From IMG/VR virus record IMGVR_UViG_3300020198_000059, positions 1-31,923 of that record: a DNA stretch of 31,923 nt; one strand, written 5' to 3'. The notes under the pieces were generated by a model that saw nothing but the letters and a program-made list of their open reading frames with translations, made no database searches and had not been told where the DNA came from. Origin of the DNA: a virus. Position numbers and translations under genes: made by a program. Below are positions 14,014-22,900 of the stretch, piece after piece (position 1 is the stretch's first letter; each line of letters begins with the position of its first letter).

Positions 14014-14859
14014 ATGGCAGTAAAGACACAATTTGTAACTGAGCACTACATTCGTAATGCTAGTTTACCCACACATGGTAAGAGTTACACAGTAATTTCT
14101 CACGGTTTCATCATTGATGAGACACGTAGAGAACTAGCCGCAGCAGGCTTTCAAATTAACCAAGAGCTGTACAAAACCAGCCTTGATGGACAAGTAGCAC
14201 AAGGTGTATATCACCTAAATTATGGAAATGACCAAGACATGGGTCTTATGTTTGCCTGGTCTAACTCTTACAACAAACAGATGAGGTTTAAGTGTGCAAT
14301 TGGTGCACAGGTATTTATTTGCATGAATGGAGTAGTTTCAGGTGATCTAGCTAACTTTCAGCGTAAGCACATAGGATCTGCGCTAGTAGATGTATCTAAT
14401 TCAATTCGGTTTCAGATTGCACATGCCAAAGATTACTATAATAATCTTATAGCAGACAAAGAAATGCTTAAGCAAGTTACTCTTAATCAGTCTCAAAAAG
14501 GTAGTGTTATTGGTAGACTACTTATTGAACAACAGATTCTAACACTTACACAAGTTGGTATAGTACAGCGTGAAATAGATAAACCTACACATGCATATTC
14601 TACTAACCCCAACTCAGCCTGGGATTTGTATAACCATGTTACATTTGCTCTAAAGGAATCACATCCAATGACTTATATATCTGATCATCAAAAAGTACAC
14701 AACTTCTTTGTTGATGAATTTGGTAAACTGCAAGGAGTATATGTTCCAGTTGTAAATGATCCAGATCTAGACAATTATAAAGAAGAAATTCCTATTATTG
14801 TTGATGATGAAATAGTGGAAGAAGAAGAAGAATTATTATATGGTGTAACCTTTAACTAA
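14014..14859 (+). CDS. DUF932-like conserved phage protein
   Basis: 281 residues. The pattern of strands and helices, with VYHLNYGNDQDMGLMFAWSNSYNKQMRFK, then AQVFICMNGVVSGD and later NSAWDLYNHVTFALKESHP, recalls the DUF932 family of phage and plasmid proteins of unknown function. The C-terminal tail is strongly acidic (IVDDEIVEEEEELL), as in DNA-mimicking or SSB-type tails. It is 9 nt after the DNA polymerase, so probably part of replication, and is followed by a hairpin. The family assignment is by resemblance only. Confidence 0.65.
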   Translation: MAVKTQFVTEHYIRNASLPTHGKSYTVISHGFIIDETRRELAAAGFQINQELYKTSLDGQVAQGVYHLNYGNDQDMGLMFAWSNSYNKQMRFKCAIGAQVFICMNGVVSGDLANFQRKHIGSALVDVSNSIRFQIAHAKDYYNNLIADKEMLKQVTLNQSQKGSVIGRLLIEQQILTLTQVGIVQREIDKPTHAYSTNPNSAWDLYNHVTFALKESHPMTYISDHQKVHNFFVDEFGKLQGVYVPVVNDPDLDNYKEEIPIIVDDEIVEEEEELLYGVTFN

Positions 14860-14867
14860 TAAAAAAA

Positions 14868-14893
14868 GGAGGGGTGGGTAATACCATCCCTCC
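14868..14893 (+). terminator. GC-rich hairpin after DUF932-like gene
   Basis: GGAGGGGTGG and CCATCCCTCC form a 10-bp stem (one G-T wobble) with a GTAATA loop, 8 nt after the stop codon. Seven A residues precede it and A-rich sequence follows, so there is a T-tract only on the opposite strand. It may still slow or stop transcription or protect the mRNA end. It also covers a GGAGGGG that looks like a Shine-Dalgarno sequence and a GTG start option for the next gene. Confidence 0.55.
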
Positions 14894-14906
14894 AAAACCT
14901 CAAAAT

Positions 14907-15146
14907 ATGAAACATCAAAAATTTTCAACATCAAGTGGTCAGATAGAAATCACCTCTGATAGCATTGTAGCACTCCGTGAATTTGCGGAAGATATTAAAA
15001 ATTCAGTCGGAGACGGAAATGAACTTCCAAATTACATATCTGATATGATATTTTCAATTGAAACTATGTATCAGCAGTACTTTGATTTAAGCGAAGATGA
15101 TTGGGAGATTCACGAAGAATTACACGAACGGGATGAAATTAGTTAA
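14907..15146 (+). CDS. Small acidic protein, unknown
   Basis: 79 residues, acidic throughout (LREFAEDIKNS, then FDLSEDDWEIHEELHERDEIS). I choose ATG 14907 (MKHQKF). A longer form could begin at GTG 14874, but that lies inside the hairpin stem and its extra 11 residues, rich in Pro, look non-coding. No motif recognised; strong negative charge would suit a DNA-mimic inhibitor or a protein-binding factor, without direct evidence. Confidence 0.6.
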   Translation: MKHQKFSTSSGQIEITSDSIVALREFAEDIKNSVGDGNELPNYISDMIFSIETMYQQYFDLSEDDWEIHEELHERDEIS

Positions 15147-15177
15147 CACCCCCGCTATAATTTAATAAAAAAATACT

Positions 15178-15462
15178 ATGGAATTAATTAATGCTAGAGA
15201 AATGGCAATCAAGCACCCCAGTACATTTCATGCTCCTTGTGAAGAATGTCTTAATGATATACAAACTGGAGACTATGTAAAAATCTGCCCAGGAAAAGAA
15301 AGATTCTGGTGTAAAGTACTATCAGCTGACAAACTAAATAATACCATAACAGGATCTGTAGCCAATACTCTTATTCATTATGATTGGGAACCAGGTACAG
15401 AGCTTGAGTTTGGTTTTGAAAATGTGTATGATATTCTTAAACCAGAGGATGTAAACTTATAA
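15178..15462 (+). CDS. Small beta-rich protein, unknown
   Basis: 94 residues. The core reads GDYVKICPGKERFWCKVLSA, then NNTITGSVANTLI and LEFGFENVYDIL. This order of short strands around a G-D-x-V-K start and a C-terminal D-I resembles small OB/SH3-like domains of the DUF2314 kind that check or transfer small molecules, but the resemblance is weak. Four Cys residues are present (CEEC at 21-24 and two more), so metal binding is possible. Located just before the dNMP kinase (8 nt) in the same unit. Confidence 0.6.
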   Translation: MELINAREMAIKHPSTFHAPCEECLNDIQTGDYVKICPGKERFWCKVLSADKLNNTITGSVANTLIHYDWEPGTELEFGFENVYDILKPEDVNL

Positions 15463-15470
15463 TATATAAC

Positions 15471-16181
15471 ATGGCACTAATAGCAATTTCGGGATATGCT
15501 CATTCTGGAAAAGACACGGTAGGTAAACTTATACAAATAGCCTCCTGCGATAATATTCCAGAAGGTCTAGATCTAGAAGATCTTTTATATAACCCTAAAT
15601 ATTCATCATTGATTACTAAAAACCAAAACTGGAAGATTAAGAAATGGGCAGGTAAACTTAAAACTATAGCCAGTATACTTACTGGTATTTCTGTAGAGAA
15701 GTTTGAAGACCAGGATTTTAAAAATAAAGCTCTTGATAGACAGTGGTGTTACCCTACAGAATGGCTAGGAAAAGAATGGTGGGTAGAAATGACAGCAAGG
15801 GAATTCTTACAACGTCTTGGTACAGATGCATTACGTAACGGTCTACATAAAAACACATGGGTAAACGCCCTAATGGCTGACTATAAAGAGACCGAGTATA
15901 TAGGCTCTGACTCAGAGGGTGCTGATATCTATGGGTACCCTGACTGGATTATCACAGATACAAGGTTTCCTAATGAAGCACAGGCTATCAAAAATGCCGG
16001 TGGAATAGTAATCCGAGTAGACAGACCAGGATATAAACCAATTAATAATCACCCTAGTGAGACAGAACTAGACAAATGGGACTTTGATTATAGAATATTA
16101 AACATATCTGACCTAAATTCTCTACTCTTCACAATAAATACTATCTTAAAAAAAGAAAATAAAAATTTTATATCTTTGTAA
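15471..16181 (+). CDS. Deoxynucleoside monophosphate kinase, T4 gp1-like
   Basis: 236 residues. The P-loop GYAHSGKDT (8-16) opens the protein, followed by the lid/NMP-binding helices (KKWAGKLKTIASILTG, FKNKALDRQW), AREFLQRLGTDALRNGL, and DWIITDTRFPNEAQAIKNAGG with RVDRPG. This is the phage dNMP kinase pattern. The enzyme phosphorylates dNMPs, including those released from degraded host DNA, and so feeds the polymerase. It lies at the end of the replication unit; a promoter-like box for the next gene is inside its last codons. The call is firm for a P-loop nucleotide kinase and good for dNMP kinase. Confidence 0.85.
   Translation: MALIAISGYAHSGKDTVGKLIQIASCDNIPEGLDLEDLLYNPKYSSLITKNQNWKIKKWAGKLKTIASILTGISVEKFEDQDFKNKALDRQWCYPTEWLGKEWWVEMTAREFLQRLGTDALRNGLHKNTWVNALMADYKETEYIGSDSEGADIYGYPDWIITDTRFPNEAQAIKNAGGIVIRVDRPGYKPINNHPSETELDKWDFDYRILNISDLNSLLFTINTILKKENKNFISL
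16171..16178 (+). promoter_or_regulatory. TATCTTTG promoter box (-7-like)
   Basis: An exact TAnnTTTG match located in the last codons of the dNMP kinase gene, ending 18 nt before the ATG at 16197. Spacing fits the other boxes, but the overlap with coding sequence lowers confidence. Confidence 0.35.
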
Positions 16182-16196
16182 AAAACCATAACTCAA

Positions 16197-16469
16197 ATGA
16201 TTCATCTACAAGGAACCATTAACACATTATTTGAAGAAACTTGTGTAAAAATTTACGATCCAGAACTTAAAAAAGTCATTGCTGTATTTCCAAACTATTC
16301 AAAAGCCGCTAATAGACTTGGTATACTCTCGTCAGTTGTACAACAAAAATGTATAAGAAAAACTAGAGTATTCTCACCGACATACGGTAAAGAAGTAGTA
16401 TGTAGATTATCAAACAAAAATAAAGAAGAAACTGTTTTGATAGAAGAATCCAAAAATAAATTCCTATGA
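16197..16469 (+). CDS. Small HTH protein, NUMOD1-like
   Basis: 90 residues. The middle reads DPELKKVIAVFPNYSKAANRLGI, then VVQQKCIRKTRVFSPTYG, resembling a NUMOD1-type helix-turn-helix: a short beta hairpin, then a helix with A-A/S-x-x-L-G, then a recognition helix and a basic loop. In other phages such domains sit in homing nucleases or act alone as small DNA-binding proteins. The last 15 residues are charged. Its start follows a promoter-like box, so it may open its own unit, and it overlaps the next gene by 4 nt (ATGA). Confidence 0.6.
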   Translation: MIHLQGTINTLFEETCVKIYDPELKKVIAVFPNYSKAANRLGILSSVVQQKCIRKTRVFSPTYGKEVVCRLSNKNKEETVLIEESKNKFL

Positions 16470-16735
16470 AAAAGTATATTAACTTAATATTAAGTATTGG
16501 AACTATTGGATTACTATTCTATACTCTATTTAATCTAAAAGAACAGGTAAAGCAAATACCTATTCTAAAACATCAAATAGATTCTTTAGAGTATGTAAAG
16601 GACAGTATACATGCAGACCTAGTTCCAACTGAGATAGAACTTAATAGATATAAAGTTGCCTATGAAATTTTTATGATACGTAATTCAAAAGCAGCCTCAC
16701 AATACGGTACAATAATATCTGAAGAAACAGAATAG
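16466..16735 (+). CDS. Small single-TM membrane protein
   Basis: 89 residues: one N-terminal membrane segment (about 5-24, INLILSIGTIGLLFYTLFNL), then a helical, charged domain (LKEQVKQIPILKHQIDSLEYVKDSI) likely coiled coil, on one side of the membrane. It overlaps the previous gene by ATGA, so it is coupled to the NUMOD1-like protein. Functions such as inner-membrane tethering or superinfection control can be imagined; the sequence does not decide among them. Confidence 0.65.
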   Translation: MKKYINLILSIGTIGLLFYTLFNLKEQVKQIPILKHQIDSLEYVKDSIHADLVPTEIELNRYKVAYEIFMIRNSKAASQYGTIISEETE

Positions 16736-16786
16736 TAAATAAGTTTTGATTTTAATAGCACTCTAAAGTAAATAATAAACAACAAT

Positions 16787-16969
16787 ATGCATATACACGT
16801 AGGATTCTTAGAAAAAGGAGACAGCCTGTTAGGTTTTCAGTACAAAATTACGGACTACTTTGAAGGCAAAGAAAGAGAAAACTTAAGTCTAAATACTTAT
16901 CATGAGATAAGCTTTGGTATTCTCTTTGCAAGAATTGTATTCAGTATCAATGTAAAGAAAGGAAGTTAA
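16787..16969 (+). CDS. Short protein, unknown, last rightward gene
   Basis: 60 residues with an A/T-rich leader before the ATG (AACAACAATATG). It starts with a strand-like stretch (MHIHVGFLEKGDSLLGFQYKI) and ends with a hydrophobic segment (FGILFARIVFSI) plus VKKGS. No family. It is the last gene of the rightward block and stops 13 nt before the converging giant gene. Length and codon make-up resemble neighbouring small genes, but a chance ORF cannot be excluded. Confidence 0.5.
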   Translation: MHIHVGFLEKGDSLLGFQYKITDYFEGKERENLSLNTYHEISFGILFARIVFSINVKKGS

Positions 16970-16982
16970 CCCCCCTTCTTTT
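16958..16982. terminator. Possible bidirectional terminator at convergence
   Basis: AAAGGAAG (16958-16965) and CTTCTTTT (16975-16982) form an 8-bp stem with one G-T wobble around a C-rich 9-nt loop, between two converging genes that end 13 nt apart. T-rich sequence follows on both strands. The stem is weak and mostly A-T, so this is a moderate call. Confidence 0.4.
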
Positions 16983-19900
16983 TTATTTGTAAAAATAGTT
17001 ATCTACTCGGATATTCCATTCTTTTCTAAAGTCATCATCTACAGATGCTGCAATTAATAAAAACTCTTTACCTATAGGAACTGACCTTAAGAGCTGCTTC
17101 ATAGGCATAGCTTTCTCTGTTCTTTCTTGATCACCTGTAGCCATACCATATCCTTCTTGAAAAGTAGCCCCAATAAACCTAGCCATATCTTCAGCAAGAC
17201 CTAATACTGGCACAGGATTTTTTACTAATTTTACAAATTCAATAGGGTTATAGTAGAAAATAAACTCATTATAATATTTCTTAAAAGCTCTTGTTAAATA
17301 TTTTTTAAATCCACTATGTTTACGATCGTCATCTCCTGTAGAAGTCATTGAAGTAACAGCAGCTATAGATGCAGTGATAACAATCAATTCAGCCATCATG
17401 CTTCTTAAGTTAGCAATATAAAGATCAATAAACTCACCTTCTGTAATAGTAAAGTCTTCTCCTTTCTCTATAGCTTTAGCTTTAAGTTCTCTATATCTAA
17501 TTTTAGCTAATTCTTCTGCATCGTGACCAAACCCAGTTACTATAGACTTTAGAAGAGTAGGGAATCTTTTAGAAAAAACATCTCCAAAGAATACATTAAA
17601 CTTACCGTAGGTCCAGTTTTGAAGTTCATCATCATACTTAAGGCCAGATATACGCTCTTCAAACATTTCAGGAATCCAGTTTCTAAACTGCATAAGAGAT
17701 GAACCCAGTAATGTGGTTCGTATACCATTAATATCATCCCTAGTTTGGTTACCAATAATTCTTTTGTTAACTCCCTTGATCTTATCTCTAAAGTCTAATA
17801 GAGTGTCGCTCTCAGAATCTATACCAGGAATTTCAAAACTACCATCATCTTTTATCTTACCTATAGCAAATAAGCTTTTTGTTTCTTGAAGCTCACCAAC
17901 CTCTTTATCAATATTTTTCCTCATCTGTTCTCTTTCAGAGTCTGGTAAATCGTAAAACTTATTATTATAATCATACTTTGCTTTTACAAAGTTTTGTATA
18001 CTAACAATGTTTCCGGTACTAGGATCAATCATATGTTCCAGCATCAATGCAATAGCTACAGGATATTGTACACCACGATCTGCTATACGCTGAAGAACAA
18101 ACGCATTATTAGAAGTAAGAACTTTAGTAGAAGTAGATAAAGAAAGCTGGTCTACCATTGTATCCATAGCATTCTCCTGAAGAATATTTAAATACTTCAA
18201 GGCAGCCATTGCTTTTTTAGAACTGCTAGTGTAGTACATACTCTTTGCCCAAGTGTTTTTAGTAAAGAATATTCCTTTTTGAGCAGTAAATAAAGTGTTA
18301 CCAGTACCACCTACAAACTGAGCAGAAGCTGATACTAAATTAAAAGCGAGAGACTTAAGTGAGAAATATCTCATTGCAGCAGTGATGGTCTTTAATAAAG
18401 AGTACTTCTTACCAGCAAAACGAATTTCATAGTCTGTTATGCTTCCGCTAGTCCTATTATAAAGATAGTAATTCACGAAATCTTCAAGAAGCTTGGCATT
18501 GCGGTCATTCTTATTAATTGCTTTAACCTTTCCATTTACTATAACTTCGTTATTAAAAAGATCAGTTACCAAGCTTTTCTTTTGACGTTCTACTTCTATT
18601 AGATTAATAGCATCATCTTCTATAGAAGACATAGCTTCATAGTTATAAACATGCCTTGTCCATACAGCAAACACTTTAAATAGATCTCTTGACTTAGCTG
18701 TATAGTCCATATATGTATTACCAGCAGCATCTTTCCTTTCAGCCCCCATGTCCTTTATAAAATAAACAGGAATTCTGTTTATAATAGATCCATCAGTAGG
18801 ATCAATTTGAGGAGTGTACTTGGTTCCTGAGTCTACCTCAAGTTCATCAAAAAATTTTCCTAAAGATAAAAAGTTACTTACATCTCCAAAGACAAGATTC
18901 TCTAGCTTACTAGCATGTATAGAAGGAATAAACTTAGGAGAATATCTATCTAGCATGCCTAAGTCCTCAGCTTTACGAGTGAGAGTTTGAAAATACTCAT
19001 ACATATCTACAAGAGGCTTGTTAATATAGTTACCTACTGAGTCTTGCTTATAAAGTTCTTTCCACTTAGCAGTGAGCCAATTATCTATAGGCTTAAGAAA
19101 CAGATTACGAGGATTAAGAAGAGCGATCATATTAAGCTGACCCCTTTTATCTAATATGTTATGTTGATCAATCCAGTCCTGAATCTTTTTTTCTACAATC
19201 TTTTTATTAGTCTCTTCATCACTAGAATATATAATAGCCTTAAAATAGCTTTTCTGTCTAGCAAGAGCAGCATCATACTGATTATTTGGATCAAACTGAA
19301 GATTATCTTTTAACCATTTAACATCTCCTTTAGCTATAGCTTGTTTTTTTAATCTGTTAAATTCTGAATCATACTTCTCTAAGAAGTTACCATTCCAGTT
19401 TCCTTTACTATCAATCTCAAGAATCATCTCCATAGCTTTATTAGCAGATAATCCTTTTTGAGAAGACCATTTAACAAAGTCTTCTTTTAGAGCTTTTAAT
19501 TTCTCAATACTTTCTTTTACGCGGGTATCTCTGATACCTTGAGCTTTACGTAGTATCTTTGAAAAGATTCTAAAAGCTTTCTGCTTAATATTACTCAAAG
19601 ATTGCCATAAACCAGAAATAGTATCTATAGTAGCTTCAGGATCTAATAAATTTAATATACCTCTTTCTTCTCCTAGTTTAACAGATTGTTCTCTTTGATA
19701 CTCTTTCATCTGCATAATTAATCCGTTCACTCTAGAAGTCATTTGTAAGAACTGACGATTTAGCTTTGCATACTCACTCTTTACTTTCTTATCTTCTGAC
19801 TCTTCTGCTTCAGAAGAATATTCTTCCATAAGATCATAAAGCATGACACCACTATCACTAAATACCTCTAGAATCTTAATACCCTCTACTATGTCTTTGC

Positions 19901-22900
19901 CTGTAAGAGTGTTATTCTCTATCTTATCTGAGTATTTTTTAAACTCAATCATACCAAGTTCTATAAGCTTATCTACACGCTTACGAAGTTGTAGATCTCT
20001 TAGAACTTCACGAAGACTTTTTAACTCTTCTCTCTTATTATTTATTTCAGCAATACTATATCGTGTACTTTTAATCTTATCATAAATACCGTTCATCCTT
20101 TCTATTAAAGCATCAAGCTGCTTGTCACCAGTAGGCTCATTACGTAAAAGAATAGGTAGCAAGTAAGACTTATTATCTGGTATTTGACTAGGATCTATTG
20201 ATCCTATTTCTAAGTTTCTTAATGAAGAAATATCACCTCTTACATCATAGTTAAACTCAGTACGGATAGGAATAGCTCTTATTGTACCAAAATTCATAAA
20301 ACCATACTCTTTGGCTAAGATTTTACGATACTCGTCTAACTGTATCTTAAATACAGTTTCCTTGTATTCTTTTATATCGGTTTGATCTTTACCCACCTCA
20401 GTACTTTTCCAGTCATATATATCAACTTCCATGGAAGGCTTTACAACTAGCAAGTCTATACTGCCTCCAATACTTGCTTTTTTGTCAAAAATTTTAACCT
20501 CAGTTTTAAATAAAGTTCCAGGTTCATACTGGTTCATTACTGCCTGAACATAATCATTCAATCTCTTGTATATAGAAGCGTTCAGCTTTGTTTTAATAGG
20601 TACTTGTATAGCTCGTTTTGTACCATCAGGGTTAGTCCAGCTGTTAACAATATTCTGCATCTCTTCATGGATAATATCTCCATAATCAGCTTTTACAAGA
20701 TCTAAAACTCTTTGACGGTCTGTACGCTCATCACTTCGGAAGATCTTTTTTAAATATCTATCTACGTAAACTCCTGTTACTGAACCTTTTGCAAGGACTC
20801 CGTTATAGTAGTAATTATGTCTTTTTTGACTGGTTCGAGGGTCTACTGTATTATCTAAAGTAATTTTATCTTGATCAGCAGTCAAGTTACCGACAGGATC
20901 TGCATACTGATAAAACTCGCCGTTTAGAATAGCATTAACATCTAATGCAGATATATCAGTATCTAGAATTTGTTCTGCTGCAGTTTCAAATGGGTTTTCA
21001 TCAGCTCTTGCAAATAGATTAGTAATAAACTTCCATACTTTTTGCCACCAGGTCAAAGCATCAGCCACCCTTGCATCTGTCTCATCACCAAGATTAAGAC
21101 GTATAATATGTTCAGCAATGAGCTTACCTATAGCTTCTTTCTTTACTTTATCAAAGTTTACAGTACCATCTAAGTTTCTGTAAGCCTTAAGATTTTTGTA
21201 CTTATCTAATGTAGAAGCGTATATCTTGTAGTTAGTAATCTTACGGAACATCTCCTTATACAGAGGATTACCTGGACCAAGCATCTCCACAAAGAAGTGT
21301 GCAGCTTCTTCCGGAAGAGTATCTATCTGTTCTTTACCATCAACCACCTGGATTATACGATTAAGCATATCAGCCTTTGCAGTGGCAGAAAGTTTATTGC
21401 CAGCTGCATCACGAATTTCGTTCACACTCTGTATAGACACACCTATCTTTTCCAAGAACCTACTAACACGGTTGTTCAACTCTTCATTAGTAGGCTCGGC
21501 AGCTGCTGTTTGTTCAGTCTGCAGCATGATAGATTCTGATACCATGACAGGCTTTAACTCAATCTCGTTCCAAGTATTGCCATATTCATCTGTAATCTGT
21601 TTAGGATTATATCCTTGTTTCTTAAGAATATTATTTATAGTGTTTTCATAGAATTTCCAAATAGAACTAAAAACAGCAAATCCTTCTTCGTCAACTCTTT
21701 CAAGTTCTGCTTTAATTGCAGATATTTCACGTTGTATATTCTGTTTAGCTCTTTCTAGTTTTTCTTTTTGGAGAACTTTAAAAAATTCTTTTTGTGATAT
21801 TTCTTTACCATTTTTATAAGTAACTCCTTCTAAAATATCAACTTTATAAACATTACCTTCACTATCTTTTTTAAAAGATTGTAATTCAGTTAGTGCTAAT
21901 CCATATTTTACAATATTACTATTATCAGAACTTTCAAGCATTTCTTTTAGCTTTTTAAGTCTATCTTCTTTTTCTTTCTTAAATGTTTCTAATGTTGTCT
22001 GTCCTTCTATCTTATTAGCTGTATCTCCTTTAGGAAATAATACTTTCTCATACCCTTTCTTAGCAGAGTCTTGTACAATAGATTTAACAAAGAATGTTAC
22101 CCAGTTATTATCTTTATTTAGAAGTTGTAGGAATTGGTTTTCATTATTAAATTCTTTTTCTTTTAAATACCACATACCATTCATAGTATAATAAGTATTT
22201 CCATCTAAGTTTATTGTTTGTCCATCAGGTCTTTCTCCTCTACTTTCTCCTAAAACTTCCTTAGCTTTAGCTCTAATTTTATCTAATAATCCAGCGTATT
22301 CTCCTGTATTTGTGTATGGAATAGAACCAACACCATCTCTTTGTTGCGTTTTTGATTTTACTAAAAGTTCTTTATCCCTACCCTTCTGAAACAGATCAGA
22401 TTGTACTTCTAGTATTCTACGAGTTTTAGTAGGTTCTCCGCCTCTTGTTCTATCAACTAAAGTTTGATATCTTAAATCATCTACATCAGTAGGTTCTTGA
22501 AATAATTCTGCATTTATAGTTTGTTCATCACTTCTAAACCAACCTATACCTTGATCTGTAGCAAACTGAGCATGTCCTTTAATAGCAGGTGTAACAGCTG
22601 GTGTAGCTATTTCATTCTCTGTGTAATTAGTACCACCTGGTACTGTCATGTTGGAATAATATCGTGAAGGTTTATCTTGTCTACTATTAAAAGCATTTTC
22701 ATACTCTTCTTTAGTAATAACTATTTTCTCATCTTTTTCACCAAATCCTTTTTTAATATATTTATTCTCATAGTTTTTATAGTATTTAAACTCACCTCTT
22801 CTAAATCCTTTATCCATCAGGTCATGTCCTATTGTAGTTTCATAATTTTCACTTTCTCCATAGTTTTGATTGCTCTTAGGGTCAATTGATAGATTAATCT

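Noticed and set aside
14874-14906. GTG start extension of the gene at 14907
   Set aside because: It lies within a hairpin stem and adds a Pro-rich stretch unlike the protein that follows.
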